DNA of 64,000 nt from Qipengyuania aquimaris (GCF_009827445.1 NZ_WTYI01000001.1:248001-312000); one strand, 5' to 3'; numbered from the stretch's first letter, positions 44,538 to 54,858 are shown. The notes: a model not told the origin generated them from the sequence alone. Numbers and translations: made by a program.

Positions 44538-45935
44538 ATGGACCCAATGATTTTCATACTCGTAGCATTGTTCGGCGGCCTCCTTTTCGGTGGGCTTGCC
44601 GGCTGGTTCTTCGGTTCGCGCCCGGTCGCGGAATGGAAGGCGCGCCACGCGGAACGCGATGGCGAGGCGAAGGACCTGTCCGAAAAGCTTTCACGCATGG
44701 CGCCCGAACTGGCGACCATGTCGGATCGCGCGGCCCGCGCGGACGATCTGGCGCGCAAGCTGGACGAGGAACGTGAAGCACACGGTGCCCTGAAGGCGAG
44801 GGCAGCGGGCTTCGAAGAACAGAAGCGCCTGCTGGAAGAATCGCGCGCAAATCTGCTCAAGGAATTCGAGAATACCGGGGCCAAAGTGCTCGGCGCGGCG
44901 CAGGAAAAATTCCTCGAGCGGGCGAGCGAGCGGCTGGGACACTCGGAAAAAACCTCGGAGGAAAAGATCAAGGCGTTGCTGCAACCGGTCGGAGAGCGGC
45001 TGGCCAAGTACGAAAAACAGGTCGCCGACCTCGAAGAAAAGCGCACCGATGCCTTCGGACGGCTCTACCAGCAGATCACCGAAATGCAGCGCGGGCAGGA
45101 AGAGGTCCGGCGCGAGGCACAGCGTTTGGGTAACAGCCTTACCAATGCCCCCAAGGCGCGCGGGCGCTGGGGTGAACGGGCCTTGCAGAACGTGCTGGAA
45201 CAGTGCGGCCTGTCCGAACACACCGATTTCATCCTCGAACAGTCGGTCGACACGGAAAGCGGACGCCTGCGGCCCGATGCCATCGTCAATGTGCCGGGCC
45301 AGAAGAAGCTGGTGATCGATGCGAAAGTGTCATTGAACGCTTACCAGGCTGCCTTCGAAGCCGAGGACGATGGGGAGCGCGCTCGGCATATGGACCAGCA
45401 CGCCAAATCGATGCGCGGCCACGTCCAGACGCTCGGCTCCAAGGGTTATCAGAGCCAGTTCGACGACGCGCCCGATTACGTGGTCATGTTTGTCCCGGGC
45501 GAGCATTTCGTGGCCGCTGCACTCGAACACGACCCGGAACTTTGGGATTTTGCGTTTCATAACAAGGTCCTGCTTGCGACGCCGACCAACCTTGTCGCAA
45601 TCGCGCGGACCGTCGCGCAGGTCTGGCGGCAGGACACGATCGCCCAGGAAGCGGTCGCCATCGGAAAGGCCGGGGCAGAGCTTTACGACCGTCTGGCTGT
45701 TGCCGCAGAGCACATGAAACGCGTCGGCGGCGGGTTGGAAACCGCGGTCAACAATTACAACAAGTTCGTCGGCAGTTTCGAGCGTAACGTCCTGTCCGCC
45801 GGTCGCCGCTTGTCGGAACAGGGCATCGAAATCGGCAAGCGCGAGATCGAGGAAGTGCCCAAGGTCGAGGCGACACCGCGCTACAATGCGGAAGACGCCG
45901 CGCAGATCGAGGATGGCCGCGAAGCCGCGGAATAG
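44538..45935 (+). CDS. rmuC: DNA recombination protein RmuC
   Basis: The 465-residue protein has an N-terminal membrane anchor (MIFILVALFGGLLFGGLAGWFFG), a long coiled-coil (about 35-190) rich in Glu/Lys/Ala, and the RmuC nuclease-like domain from about 210, with LPDAIVNV-type RPDAIVNVPGQKKLVIDAKVSLNAY (a PD-(D/E)xK-like core), and FVPGEHFVAAALEHDPELWDFA near 315. RmuC limits inversion at short inverted repeats in E. coli. A LexA-type box lies directly upstream. It ends three bases from the convergent amidohydrolase gene. Confidence 0.94.
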   Translation: MDPMIFILVALFGGLLFGGLAGWFFGSRPVAEWKARHAERDGEAKDLSEKLSRMAPELATMSDRAARADDLARKLDEEREAHGALKARAAGFEEQKRLLEESRANLLKEFENTGAKVLGAAQEKFLERASERLGHSEKTSEEKIKALLQPVGERLAKYEKQVADLEEKRTDAFGRLYQQITEMQRGQEEVRREAQRLGNSLTNAPKARGRWGERALQNVLEQCGLSEHTDFILEQSVDTESGRLRPDAIVNVPGQKKLVIDAKVSLNAYQAAFEAEDDGERARHMDQHAKSMRGHVQTLGSKGYQSQFDDAPDYVVMFVPGEHFVAAALEHDPELWDFAFHNKVLLATPTNLVAIARTVAQVWRQDTIAQEAVAIGKAGAELYDRLAVAAEHMKRVGGGLETAVNNYNKFVGSFERNVLSAGRRLSEQGIEIGKREIEEVPKVEATPRYNAEDAAQIEDGREAAE

Positions 45936-45938
45936 GCC

Positions 45939-47690
45939 CTATCGCTCGTAGACGATCCGGCCATCGACGATGGTCATCACGATCTCTCCGTCCAGCAGCT
46001 TCGCAGGATCGCTCCGGGCGAGAGTGAACGGGTCGATGTCCATGACCGTTATATCGGCCCAGCGCCCGGGCGCGATAATGCCGGTCTCCTCTTCGCGGAA
46101 GCCCGCATAGGCCGACCACGAGGTGTAGGCGCGGATCGCTTCCTCGATGGTCACTGCCTCTTCGGGATACCATCCGCCCGCGGGCTTCAGGTCCTTGTCG
46201 CGCCGCGTGACGGCAGCGTGGAGACCGTAGAAGATGCTGTGATCGCTGCCCGGATTGTCGGCGTTGAAGGTCATCCGTGCGCCATTTCGCAGCAATGTGC
46301 GCCAGGCATAGGCGCCGCGAACGCGGTCCGCGCCGAGCCTGTCTTCGGCCCAGGTCTTGTCCTCCACCGCATGTGGCGGTTCCATCGATGCGATGACGCC
46401 CAGTTCGGCAAAGCGGCCCATATCTTCGGGCGCGATGACTTGGGCGTGCTCAATCCGGTGGCGGTTGTCGCGCGCTCCGGGCGTCTCGGCAAAAACACGC
46501 TCGAGAATGTCCAGCGCCTCGCGGTTGCCCGCGTCACCGATGGCGTGGATGCCGGTCTGGAAGCCCGCTTTCATCGCCGCTTCGTTCAACTCGCGATCGA
46601 AGCCGTAGCCGCTCCCACTAACGCCGCGATGGCCGGGACGGTCCGCGTAGTCTTCCAGCAGGCGCGCGCCCCGAGAGCCCAGCGCCCCGTCGTAATAGGC
46701 CTTCACCGAACGCGTCACGAGCATGGAATCGGTGTCGCTGTCCGGCCCCCTCGCGATCCAGCGGCGCATCAGCGGCTCGTCGCGCAGCGAGAGCATGGCG
46801 TAGACGCGTATCGGCAGATCGTCGCTCGCTTCCAGCGCGGCGAACGTCTCCATCGCGTGGGTATCCGCGCCCGCTTCATGGACCGTGACATAACCGTCGC
46901 GGGCCATCTGCATCAGACCCTTGCGCGTCTGCCGCATGCGGGTTTCGAGCGATGCCGTCGGGATCGCCTTGTCCAGCATGGTCGTGGCCCGGTTGAGGAA
47001 CAGGCCGCTTGGCGCACCATCGTCGCTGAGTCGCATTTCGCCGCCCTCGGGCACTGCGCTTTCGGCAGTAATTCCGGCTGCATCGAGTGCCTCCTGATTG
47101 GCCCACAGCCCGAAGCCATGGAGGCTGCGCATCACGACGGGATGATCGGGTACGGCTGCGCTCAATAGAGCCTTGTCGGGATAGGCATTGGCCCAGGCGC
47201 CTTCGTCCCAGCCTGCGCCGATAATCCATTCCCCGGCAGGCAGCATCTTCGCGCGATCGGCAACCAGCGCGACGGCCTCGGCTTCGGTCGCGACATCGGT
47301 GAGATCGACAACATCCAGCTTTGCGCCGAATTCGACGACATGGGTATGGGTGTCGACTAGACCCGGCAGGACCGTCGCGCCGCGAAGGTCGACTATGCGC
47401 GTTGCGGCACCCTGCCACGCAAGCACCTCCTGCGCGCTTCCGGCAAACACGATTGCACTATCGTCGATCGCGACTGCCTCGGCGTCAGGTCGCCAGTTCG
47501 ATCCATCGAACGGCGCGTCGGCGGCAGGATTGCCCTCCCCGTCGGGGTCGCCCCAGGCAAGCGTATAGACCCGCGCGTTGGTAAGGATCAGGTCGGCCGG
47601 ATCGGTCTCTGCCACTTCGACAGGGGCAGTGACGCAGGCTGACAGGAGCAAGGCTCCTGCTACTCCGGCTATCCTCAAGCTTTTCATCAT
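45939..47690 (-). CDS. Amidohydrolase lipoprotein (YtcJ-like, amidohydrolase 3 family)
   Basis: The 583-residue protein has a lipoprotein signal (IAGVAGALLLSACVT). The metal-dependent amidohydrolase barrel follows, with LPGLVDTHTHVVEFG near 105 (HxH metal site), the later His site HAIGDAGNREALD near 390, and HRIEHAQVIAP near 420. It ends in the family's FTLARSDPAKL and IVDGRIVYER C-terminus. It belongs with YtcJ/NfdA-like hydrolases, which act on amide or N-substituted substrates; the actual one is unknown. Two ATG codons (47690 and 47687) follow AGAGGA. It should sit in the periplasm. Confidence 0.88.
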   Translation of the reverse strand: MMKSLRIAGVAGALLLSACVTAPVEVAETDPADLILTNARVYTLAWGDPDGEGNPAADAPFDGSNWRPDAEAVAIDDSAIVFAGSAQEVLAWQGAATRIVDLRGATVLPGLVDTHTHVVEFGAKLDVVDLTDVATEAEAVALVADRAKMLPAGEWIIGAGWDEGAWANAYPDKALLSAAVPDHPVVMRSLHGFGLWANQEALDAAGITAESAVPEGGEMRLSDDGAPSGLFLNRATTMLDKAIPTASLETRMRQTRKGLMQMARDGYVTVHEAGADTHAMETFAALEASDDLPIRVYAMLSLRDEPLMRRWIARGPDSDTDSMLVTRSVKAYYDGALGSRGARLLEDYADRPGHRGVSGSGYGFDRELNEAAMKAGFQTGIHAIGDAGNREALDILERVFAETPGARDNRHRIEHAQVIAPEDMGRFAELGVIASMEPPHAVEDKTWAEDRLGADRVRGAYAWRTLLRNGARMTFNADNPGSDHSIFYGLHAAVTRRDKDLKPAGGWYPEEAVTIEEAIRAYTSWSAYAGFREEETGIIAPGRWADITVMDIDPFTLARSDPAKLLDGEIVMTIVDGRIVYER

Positions 47691-47736
47691 CGCGTCCTCT
47701 CCCTTGCCGCGTCTTGGCAGCAATTCGGACGCGGGA

Positions 47737-48567
47737 TCAAGCGGTTCCGCTGTCGAGAGCTGCCAGCACCTCATAGCCAAGCACTGCGGCTGCGACTGCG
47801 GCGTTGAGGCTGTCGGCGCGGCCTTTCATCGGCATGGTCACGCGAAGGTCGCAGGCCATCTCGTATTTTTCGGGCAGACCCCGGCTCTCGTTGCCGACCA
47901 TCACGAAACAAGGCGCGGCATAGGGGGCGGAGCGATAGGGCTGTGCATCGCGCAGCGAGGCGGCAACCAGCTGGCCTTCGCCGCCACGCAGCCATTGTTC
48001 GAAATCTGCCCATTCGGCTCGCGCAACGCGGCGTGTGAAGATGGCGCCCATGCTGGCGCGCACCGTCTCCACGCTGAAGGGATCGGCACAGTCGTCGATC
48101 AGGATCACGCCGCCTGCGCCAATGGCATCCGCGGTGCGGAGCATAGTGCCCAGATTGCCGGGATCGCGCAGCGCCTGCGCCACCAGCCAGATATCGGCGG
48201 AGGTGCGGTCGAGCGCGGCAAGCGATGTGTCGAATTCCGCAAAGACGCCTGCGACCGCCTGCGGATTGTCCTTGCCGGTGATCTTGGCGAGGATATCGGG
48301 CGAGGTTTCGATAATCTCGCCTCCCGATGCCTCGACCGCTCGCTCCAGTTCGGTCAGCAGCGGGTGCGGATCGCGCTTGTCGGACAGGACGAGGGTTTGC
48401 GGAACATGCCCGCTCTCGCGCGCATCGGTGAGCAGGCGGAGGCCCTCTGCGAGGAACTTGCCCGCCGCCTTGCGGTGCTTCTTTTCGCGCAGGGCGCGCA
48501 GCGCCTTGACCGTGGGATTGGAAAAGCCGGTGATGATCCGGCGCGCGTCGCTGCGCTCGCGCGTCAT
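47737..48567 (-). CDS. SpoU-family (SPOUT) RNA 2'-O-methyltransferase
   Basis: The 276-residue protein has an N-terminal L30e-like substrate domain (ITGFSNPTVKALRAL... KFLAEGLRLL) and a C-terminal SpoU knot with the three motifs: RDPGNLGTMLRTADA near 135, FVMVGNESRGLPEK near 222, and MPMKGRADSLNAAVAAAVLGYE near 247. It methylates rRNA or tRNA ribose 2'-OH; the exact target (RlmB, TsnR or another) is uncertain. It is one base after the HPr gene, the last gene of the chvI operon. Confidence 0.92.
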   Translation of the reverse strand: MTRERSDARRIITGFSNPTVKALRALREKKHRKAAGKFLAEGLRLLTDARESGHVPQTLVLSDKRDPHPLLTELERAVEASGGEIIETSPDILAKITGKDNPQAVAGVFAEFDTSLAALDRTSADIWLVAQALRDPGNLGTMLRTADAIGAGGVILIDDCADPFSVETVRASMGAIFTRRVARAEWADFEQWLRGGEGQLVAASLRDAQPYRSAPYAAPCFVMVGNESRGLPEKYEMACDLRVTMPMKGRADSLNAAVAAAVLGYEVLAALDSGTA

Positions 48568-48568
48568 G

Positions 48569-48847
48569 TCAGGGTTCTCCGAAACCGTCCTCGATCATGG
48601 CGGACAGGTCGGCCATGACAGTGTCGGCACCGTTTCCCGCAACGATGAGTTCGATCGTGTCGCCCTTGGCCGCGCCCAGCATCATGAGACCGAGGATGCT
48701 GCCGCCTGCCGCTTCGTTACTGCCCTTGGCGACGCGCACCGAACAGCCTTCGGGTACTTCCGCGACCGCGCCGACGAACTTGGCGCTGGCGCGTGCATGC
48801 AGGCCGCGCTGGTTGACGACGGTGAGGGTCTTGCGAAGCTCGCTCAA
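48569..48847 (-). CDS. ptsH: Phosphocarrier protein HPr
   Basis: The 92-residue HPr has the phosphorylation histidine His17 in VNQRGLHARASAKF and the regulatory serine Ser50 in AAGGSILGLMMLGA, the target of HPr kinase. It overlaps the EIIA gene by four bases. With HprK in the same operon it probably forms the alphaproteobacterial regulatory PTS. No sugar-specific EIIB/EIIC gene or EI (ptsP) lies in the window. Confidence 0.94.
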   Translation of the reverse strand: MSELRKTLTVVNQRGLHARASAKFVGAVAEVPEGCSVRVAKGSNEAAGGSILGLMMLGAAKGDTIELIVAGNGADTVMADLSAMIEDGFGEP

Positions 48848-49269
48848 CTTGCCTTCCGTTCGCTGTCGATTTCCTGCCCGAGGAATTCGCTGGCCACGGT
48901 GATGTAGTTGCGGCCCGCCGTTTGCGCGGCGTTCACGGCATCGACGACGTTCATCGACTTGCGCGCGCCTGCCAGGCGGATGAGCATCGGCAAGTTGATC
49001 CCGGCGATGACCTCGATCCGGCCGGTATCGAGGAGCGAGATCGCGAGATTGGACGGTGTGCCGCCGAACAGGTCTGTCAGGATGATCGCGCCATCGCCGT
49101 CATCGACCTTTTCGATGGCGTCGGCGATGTCCTTGCGCCTGAGTTCCATATCGTCGTTCGGGCCGATGCAGATGGTGGCGACACCTTCCTGGCGGCCAAC
49201 GACATGCTCCATCGCATCGATAAAATGCTCGGCCAGTTTGCCGTGGGTAACGAGAATCATTCCGATCAT
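48844..49269 (-). CDS. PTS EIIA component (mannose-type)
   Basis: The 141-residue EIIA has the phosphohistidine His9 in MIGMILVTHGKLAEHF and the typical ILTDLFGGTPSNLAISLL near 62-79. It receives phosphate from HPr. Without an EIIBC nearby it is probably regulatory, feeding carbon/nitrogen status into the ChvI/ChvG and HprK network rather than transport. It is 69 bases after rapZ and four bases into HPr. Confidence 0.92.
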   Translation of the reverse strand: MIGMILVTHGKLAEHFIDAMEHVVGRQEGVATICIGPNDDMELRRKDIADAIEKVDDGDGAIILTDLFGGTPSNLAISLLDTGRIEVIAGINLPMLIRLAGARKSMNVVDAVNAAQTAGRNYITVASEFLGQEIDSERKAS

Positions 49270-49338
49270 GGGAAGTGAGCCGTGCTGTGCTTTCCGAAGG
49301 TGTTAGCTTTGTCTGTCGACCATTATGCGGCGAGGGAA

Positions 49339-50235
49339 TCAGCGGCGCTCGAGCGGATCGGCGGGGCGGCTTCCCAGATTTCGGTGAATGACCGTGGGCG
49401 AAAATCCTGCCTCGCGCAAGACCTCGGCTGCGCGTTCGGCGCTGTAGACCGACCGATGGCGCCCTCCGGTGCAGCCGAAAGCAATGTTCAGGTAGCTGCG
49501 ACCCTGCGCGGCGTAGCGTGGCAGCAATTCGCGCAAAGTGTCTGAAATCCGCGCAAAAGACGGTCCGAAGGCAGGGTCGGCAGAGATATGCGCCGCGACG
49601 TCTTCGTCGAGGCCGGTCTGTTCGCGCAGGCCGTCGATCCAGTGTGGATTGTCGAGGAAACGCATGTCGAAAACGAGGTCGGCGAGCGGGGGCATGCCTC
49701 GCGCGAAGCCGAAGCTGGACACGGTGATGGTCATGTCGCGCGTTTCGCTGTCGGCGAAGCGTTCGCGGACGACTTGTTGCAATTGGTTGGTCGAAAAACC
49801 GGTTGTGTCGATGACGCTGTCGGCCCAGCGCCGGAGCGGCTCGAGAAGCTCGCGTTCGGCGGCAATCCCGCCAGCGACCGGGCGGCCGCGTGCCATGGGG
49901 TGGGGCCGGCGGGTCTCGTTGTAACGGCGTTCCAGCTCGGCGGTCGAGCAGTCGATGAACAGGGTCATCAGCTCGATATCATCGCGCTGGGATAGCAGTT
50001 TGCACTGATCGATGGTTTCGGACGGGACGAAGCCGCGGGTCCGCGAATCGAAGCCGATCGCAATCGGTGCCGGGTGGTCGCTTTCGGTCCCGACCAGACC
50101 GGAGAGGAGACGGATCGGAAAATTGTCGATCGCTTCCCACCCCAGGTCTTCCAGGACCTGCAAAGCGGTACTCTTGCCCGCACCGGAAAGGCCGGTGACC
50201 AGTAGTACGCGTTGCTTTTGCGAGTCGTCGCTCAT
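49339..50235 (-). CDS. rapZ: RNase adapter / P-loop protein RapZ
   Basis: The 298-residue protein has an N-terminal P-loop VTGLSGAGKSTALQVLEDLGW near 13-31 and a C-terminal domain with NIAFGCTGGRHRSVY near 255-270. RapZ binds amino-sugar metabolites and, in E. coli, delivers sRNAs to RNase E; in alphaproteobacteria it is linked to the PTS genes and may read their phosphorylation state. It overlaps hprK by four bases and precedes the EIIA gene. Confidence 0.93.
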   Translation of the reverse strand: MSDDSQKQRVLLVTGLSGAGKSTALQVLEDLGWEAIDNFPIRLLSGLVGTESDHPAPIAIGFDSRTRGFVPSETIDQCKLLSQRDDIELMTLFIDCSTAELERRYNETRRPHPMARGRPVAGGIAAERELLEPLRRWADSVIDTTGFSTNQLQQVVRERFADSETRDMTITVSSFGFARGMPPLADLVFDMRFLDNPHWIDGLREQTGLDEDVAAHISADPAFGPSFARISDTLRELLPRYAAQGRSYLNIAFGCTGGRHRSVYSAERAAEVLREAGFSPTVIHRNLGSRPADPLERR

Positions 50236-50690
50236 CGCGCCTTCTTAGCACCGCCATCCGAACGGTATGGAACCCTCAACCCGTGTTTATCCAACGCGTA
50301 TTGCGCGCGCAGGGCCTGGATGGCGTCACCCGGCCTGAATTCCACCAGCGGAATTGGGATACCGAGTATCTTGCGATGCTTATCTTCAAGGGGGAAGCGC
50401 GCCGCTTTGTCATTGAGGTCCAACACCAGCGCGATTGGAGCAGTCGTGGTTGGAAGCTCGACGATACCGACATTGCGGACTTCGATCTGGCCGGTGGTTT
50501 CGGGGGGAGGACCGGCGATCACGATACCGTCCGAAAGGCGCAGAGATATGCCATCGTCGCCGATCAATTCGGCCCCGCGATCGATAAGAGCCAAGGCAAG
50601 CGACGTCTTCCCACTTCCCGGCGCCCCGCTGATCAGGATCGCGCGCCCGCCGAGGCACACGCAGCTTACATTGAAGAGCGCTTCGCTCAC
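50232..50690 (-). CDS. hprK: HPr kinase/phosphorylase, short form
   Basis: At 152 residues this is only the C-terminal catalytic domain of HprK (the Gram-positive enzyme has about 310). The Walker A loop ISGAPGSGKTSLAL is near 20-33, the GDDG acidic pair near 43 and the signature TGQIEVRNVGIVE near 65, variants of the HprK box. It should phosphorylate HPr on Ser50. It overlaps chvG and rapZ by four bases each, so it is coupled to both. Confidence 0.93.
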   Translation of the reverse strand: MSEALFNVSCVCLGGRAILISGAPGSGKTSLALALIDRGAELIGDDGISLRLSDGIVIAGPPPETTGQIEVRNVGIVELPTTTAPIALVLDLNDKAARFPLEDKHRKILGIPIPLVEFRPGDAIQALRAQYALDKHGLRVPYRSDGGAKKAR

Positions 50691-52252
50691 CGCGCGGCGG
50701 GAAGGCTGAGCACAAGACAGGCGCCTTGCACGCCGCCGGGCCGCATCTCTGCATGCAGGGTCCCGTCATGCGCTTCGGCAATGGTGCGCGCGATGGCGAG
50801 GCCGAGGCCGGAGTGATTGCCGAAATCCTCGCCTTCCGGCCGATCGGAATGGAAGCGGTGAAAGACTTTCTCGCGCTTTTCTTCCGGGATGCCCGGCCCG
50901 CAGTCTTCTACGGCAAGGTCTATGATGCCTTCGCGCCGTGAAAGGCGGACCGTGATCGGGGCATCCTCTGGCGAGAATGACACGGCATTGTCCAGCAGGT
51001 TCTCGATCACCCTTTCAAGACGCATTGCGACGCCCATGATGGTGTAGGATCCGCCCTCGGCATGGATTTCGACAGAGCGCCCTTCGTTCTCGCCCCGCTC
51101 TTCGCGGCTGGCGACAATATTGCGCACGAGCGTATCGAGATCGACGGGCTCGAATTCTGCGCGCGAGAGTTCGGCGTCAATCCGGCTGGCGTCTGAAATC
51201 TCGGTGACCAGTCGGTCGATCCGGCGGACATCATGGGTCGCGATATCGAGCAGTTGGGCGCGCAATTCGGGGTCGTCGACCTTGGCGAGGCTCTCGGTCG
51301 CGCTGCGCAGGCTGGCAAGCGGGTTCTTGATCTCGTGCGCCACGTCGGCAGCAAAGCTTTCCACCGCGTCAATGCGATGCCTCAGGGCGCCGGTCATGTC
51401 CGAGATAGAGCGCGCCAGCATCCCGATCTCGTCGCGGCGCTCGGGCAGGCGGGGGACCTCCACCGCGCGATCACGGCCCTGGCGCACGCGCACCGCAGCC
51501 TGGACGAGTTGACGCAAGGGACGCACGATCGTCTGTGCGAGGAAGAACGACAGCAGGGTCGAAACCAGCAGGAACAGCAATACGATTACTGCAACCGTGC
51601 TGCGGGCGGCGCGTACGCTTTCGGTGATGTCGACGGGATTGCGGGTCAGCAGCAAGGTGTCGCCATCCAGCCCGACCGGCGCGGCCGCGTTGATGACATG
51701 TGTGCCGTCCGGAGCGTCGCGCAAGACGATTTGCGTCAGGCTTTCTTCGCGCGCGCGGACCAATTCGGGCCAGGCCGACGCTTCGTCGCTTTCCGGGTCG
51801 ACATAGTCGGGCAGGGCGGGCGCGCCGACGATCCGGTCGAACCACCGGTCCATCCGGTAGGCGATATCCCTTTGATCGACCTCGGCCGGTTCAGGGAGGT
51901 CGAAGCTGGGCGGTGCCAGCTTGAAGCTGTCCGATTCCAGCTCTCCCCCCGGGCCATAGACCCTGAGGCGCAGGCGCTGTTCCTTGCCGATCTGGATCAG
52001 CAGCGCTTCCTGGCGCTGTACCGTGGCGCCTGCCAGCGCTTCGGCGGTGATCTGCGCTTCGACCAGGGCGAGCTTGAACCGCTCGTCCAGCAATTGCTTG
52101 CGATAGCTGTCGAGATAGAGGACGCCGCCGCCAAGGAGCACCAGCGGCAGGACGTTCACGAACAGGATGCGGCTGGTGAGCGAAAGGCGGCGCGACCAGC
52201 GCAGTTTCTCAAGTCGTGGATCGCCCTTGAGGACGCTGCCCTTCTCAGCCAT
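50687..52252 (-). CDS. chvG: Sensor histidine kinase ChvG
   Basis: The 521-residue kinase has TM1 about 27-47, a periplasmic region of about 170 residues, TM2 about 218-240, HAMP 241-295, and a HisKA domain with the phospho-histidine H306 in [16 protein letters not shown]. The HATPase follows ([15 protein letters not shown] and [16 protein letters not shown]). ChvG responds to acid/envelope stress and, with ChvI, controls pckA-type genes. It starts eight bases before the ChvI stop and overlaps hprK by four. Confidence 0.95.
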   Translation of the reverse strand: MAEKGSVLKGDPRLEKLRWSRRLSLTSRILFVNVLPLVLLGGGVLYLDSYRKQLLDERFKLALVEAQITAEALAGATVQRQEALLIQIGKEQRLRLRVYGPGGELESDSFKLAPPSFDLPEPAEVDQRDIAYRMDRWFDRIVGAPALPDYVDPESDEASAWPELVRAREESLTQIVLRDAPDGTHVINAAAPVGLDGDTLLLTRNPVDITESVRAARSTVAVIVLLFLLVSTLLSFFLAQTIVRPLRQLVQAAVRVRQGRDRAVEVPRLPERRDEIGMLARSISDMTGALRHRIDAVESFAADVAHEIKNPLASLRSATESLAKVDDPELRAQLLDIATHDVRRIDRLVTEISDASRIDAELSRAEFEPVDLDTLVRNIVASREERGENEGRSVEIHAEGGSYTIMGVAMRLERVIENLLDNAVSFSPEDAPITVRLSRREGIIDLAVEDCGPGIPEEKREKVFHRFHSDRPEGEDFGNHSGLGLAIARTIAEAHDGTLHAEMRPGGVQGACLVLSLPAAR

Positions 52253-53009
52253 CGCTGAAGCTGTAGCCCGCGCCATAAAGCGTTTCGATCGAGGAGAAAT
52301 CATTGTCCACGCTGCGGAACTTGCGCCGCATGCGCTTGATATGGCTGTCTACGGTACGATCGTCGACATAGGTGTCGTCGGGATAGGCGGCATCCATCAG
52401 CTGGTTGCGGCTCTTGATGACGCCCGGATGCAGCGCGAGTGCCTCCAGCAGCAGGAACTCAGTCACGGTCAGCGACACCGGCTTGCCGTCCCAGGTGACA
52501 TGATGGCGGGCAGGATCCATGCGAAGGCGACCGCGCTCGATAATTTCGGCGGCTTTTTCCCCGACTTCGAGCGGCAGGGGGCGCCGTGCATCCGAGCGGC
52601 GCAGGATCGCGCGGATGCGTGCCAGCAGAAGACGCAGCGAGAAAGGTTTGGCGATGTAATCGTCTGCGCCCATCTGGAGGCCGGCTTCCTCGTCCTGCTC
52701 GTCGTCCTTGCTGGTCAGGAAGATGACGGGAAGGGCGGAGTTTTCGCGCAGGCGGCGCAGCAATTCCATCCCGTCCATCTTGGGCATCTTGATGTCGAAA
52801 ATCGCGAGGTCCGGCGGATTGTCGAGCAGCGCCGTCAGCGCGGCTTCGCCGTCGGAATAAACGCGCGTGGCAAAACCTTCTGCCTGCAGCGCGATAGAAA
52901 CTGTTGTCAGGATGTTGCGATCGTCATCGACCAGCGCAATGGTCGTGCGGTCGTCCGCCTGCGGTGTGGCGCCCTGCGGGGCGGTGGCCTGTTCGCCTTG
53001 GTTTTCCAT
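52245..53009 (-). CDS. chvI: Response regulator ChvI (OmpR/PhoB class)
   Basis: The 254-residue regulator has a short Gln/Ala-rich N-terminus, a receiver domain with DD at 28-29, phospho-aspartate D72 in [13 protein letters not shown] and K121 in YIAKPF, and a C-terminal winged helix ([32 protein letters not shown]). It is the first gene of chvI-chvG-hprK-rapZ-EIIA-HPr and is divergent from pckA across 183 bases. pckA is a known type of target in other alphaproteobacteria, which fits control at that divergent promoter. Confidence 0.95.
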   Translation of the reverse strand: MENQGEQATAPQGATPQADDRTTIALVDDDRNILTTVSIALQAEGFATRVYSDGEAALTALLDNPPDLAIFDIKMPKMDGMELLRRLRENSALPVIFLTSKDDEQDEEAGLQMGADDYIAKPFSLRLLLARIRAILRRSDARRPLPLEVGEKAAEIIERGRLRMDPARHHVTWDGKPVSLTVTEFLLLEALALHPGVIKSRNQLMDAAYPDDTYVDDRTVDSHIKRMRRKFRSVDNDFSSIETLYGAGYSFSDG

Positions 53010-53192
53010 GGTTTGTGTCGGGTAACGCTTTTCCTTACGCAAGACAACGCACGCCGCACACGTTCTGGGCATTCCTGGCCGATGGTCGTTTGACGTTGCG
53101 GCAGGGCGGGACTAAAGGATCGGTAAGGGCGGCGCATTCGTATGCGCCAGCGATTCCCGGACACATTCCGCTCACCAGCGCTGGAGATTTCA

Positions 53193-54782
53193 GTGACCTT
53201 TCCGCTTTCCACCTCGCTTGCCTCGCAGGGCTTCGAGATCGATGCGACGATCCATCCCAATCTCACCTCCGAAGAACTGACCGCAGCCGCGCTCGAGCGG
53301 GGCGAAGGTCGCCGCGCCAAGCACGGCCCGCTGGTCGTGCAGACCGGCAAACACACCGGCCGCAGCGCGAAGGACAAGTTCATCGTCCGCAACGCCGAAA
53401 CCGAAGACACGGTCTGGTGGGACAACAACGCCTCGATGAAGCCGGAACATTTCGCTGCCCTGAAACAGGATTTCATGGCGGCGCTGGCCGACAAGGAAGA
53501 GCTGTTCGTGGCCGACCTGTTCGGCGGTTCGCAGCCGGAATACCGCGTCAACGTACGCGTCATCAACGAGCTCGCCTGGCACAACCAGTTCATCCGCACC
53601 CTGCTGGTGCGCCCGACCGAAGCCGAACTCGAAGGTTTCGTCCCCGAATACACCATCGTCGACCTGCCGAGCTTCAAGGCGGACCCCGAGCGTCACGGCT
53701 GTCGCAGCGAGACGGTGATCGCGGTCAATCTCGAAGAAAAGCTGATCCTCATCGGCGGCACCAAATATGCTGGCGAAATGAAGAAGAGCGTGTTCGGCAT
53801 TCTCAACTACCTGCTGCCGCCCAAGGGCGTGATGCCGATGCACTGCTCGGCCAACATCGGCCCCGACGGCAAGAGCGCGGTGTTCTTTGGCCTGTCCGGT
53901 ACCGGCAAGACCACGCTGTCGGCCGACGCCAGCCGCACGCTGATCGGCGATGACGAGCATGGCTGGTCGGACACGGCGGTCTTCAACTTCGAAGGCGGCT
54001 GCTACGCCAAGATGATCCGCCTCAACCCCGAAGCAGAACCCGAAATCTACGCCACCACGCGCATGGAGGGCACCGTCCTCGAAAACGTGGTGATGGACGA
54101 TGACGGCGAAATCGATCTCGACGACAACACGCTCGCCGAAAACACCCGCGGCGCCTATCCACTGTCCTCGATCCCGAACACGTCGGACGACAACATGGGC
54201 CCGCCGCCCAGCAATGTGATCATGCTGACGGCCGATGCCTTCGGCGTCCTGCCTCCGATCGCGCGCCTTACGCCCGACCAGGCGATGTATCACTTCCTGT
54301 CGGGCTACACCGCGAAGGTAGCCGGGACCGAAATCGGCGTGACCGAACCCGAAGCGACGTTCTCGACCTGCTTCGGTGCGCCCTTCATGCCGCGCCACCC
54401 GTCGGTCTACGGAAACCTGCTCAAGAAGCGTATCGCCGAAGGCGGCGCGCAGTGCTGGCTGGTCAACACCGGCTGGACCGGCGGCAAGTACGGCACCGGC
54501 AACCGCATGCCGATCAAGGCAACTCGCGCCCTGCTCAACGCGGCGCTCGACGGTAGCCTCAACGAAGCGGAATTCCGCAAGGACCCGAACTTCGGCTTCG
54601 AAGTGCCGATCGCGGTCCCGGGCGTCGACAGCCAGATCCTCGATCCGCGTTCCACCTGGGACGATAAGGACGAATACGACCGCACCGCCACCAAGCTCGT
54701 GCAGCTGTTCGTGGACAATTTCGAACCCTTCGCAGCCCATGTCGACCAGGGCGTGCGCGACGCGGCACCTGCTGCCGCCTGA
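53193..54782 (+). CDS. pckA: ATP-dependent phosphoenolpyruvate carboxykinase
   Basis: The 529-residue enzyme converts oxaloacetate to PEP in gluconeogenesis. It has the kinase-1a P-loop [13 protein letters not shown] near 233, the metal/substrate loop [10 protein letters not shown] near 254 and [10 protein letters not shown] near 268, with [15 protein letters not shown] near 440. GTG at 53193 is chosen because GGAG precedes it by six bases and the length is then standard; an ATG 51 bases upstream is in frame. It is divergent from chvI and ends in a strong terminator. Confidence 0.96.
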   Translation: MTFPLSTSLASQGFEIDATIHPNLTSEELTAAALERGEGRRAKHGPLVVQTGKHTGRSAKDKFIVRNAETEDTVWWDNNASMKPEHFAALKQDFMAALADKEELFVADLFGGSQPEYRVNVRVINELAWHNQFIRTLLVRPTEAELEGFVPEYTIVDLPSFKADPERHGCRSETVIAVNLEEKLILIGGTKYAGEMKKSVFGILNYLLPPKGVMPMHCSANIGPDGKSAVFFGLSGTGKTTLSADASRTLIGDDEHGWSDTAVFNFEGGCYAKMIRLNPEAEPEIYATTRMEGTVLENVVMDDDGEIDLDDNTLAENTRGAYPLSSIPNTSDDNMGPPPSNVIMLTADAFGVLPPIARLTPDQAMYHFLSGYTAKVAGTEIGVTEPEATFSTCFGAPFMPRHPSVYGNLLKKRIAEGGAQCWLVNTGWTGGKYGTGNRMPIKATRALLNAALDGSLNEAEFRKDPNFGFEVPIAVPGVDSQILDPRSTWDDKDEYDRTATKLVQLFVDNFEPFAAHVDQGVRDAAPAAA

Positions 54783-54808
54783 CGGTTCCCACAGTTGGAG
54801 AGGAGAGC

Positions 54809-54845
54809 CCCCGGGCCGCGATCAAACGCGGCCCGGGGGTTTTCA
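54809..54845 (+). terminator. Strong intrinsic terminator of pckA
   Basis: A perfect 13-base stem (54809-54821 with 54828-54840, CCCCCGGGCCGCG and its complement) with loop ATCAAA is followed by TTTTCATTTT. This is the clearest rho-independent terminator in the window, ending pckA and shielding the convergent gene that stops at 54859. Confidence 0.95.
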
Positions 54846-54858
54846 TTTTGGGGTGCGA

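Noticed and set aside
53190-54740. A 516-codon open frame on the minus strand, fully antisense to pckA
   Set aside because: GC-rich third positions of pckA leave the opposite frame open. Its translation is rich in Arg/His/Val/Asp without any motif, and pckA itself is certain.
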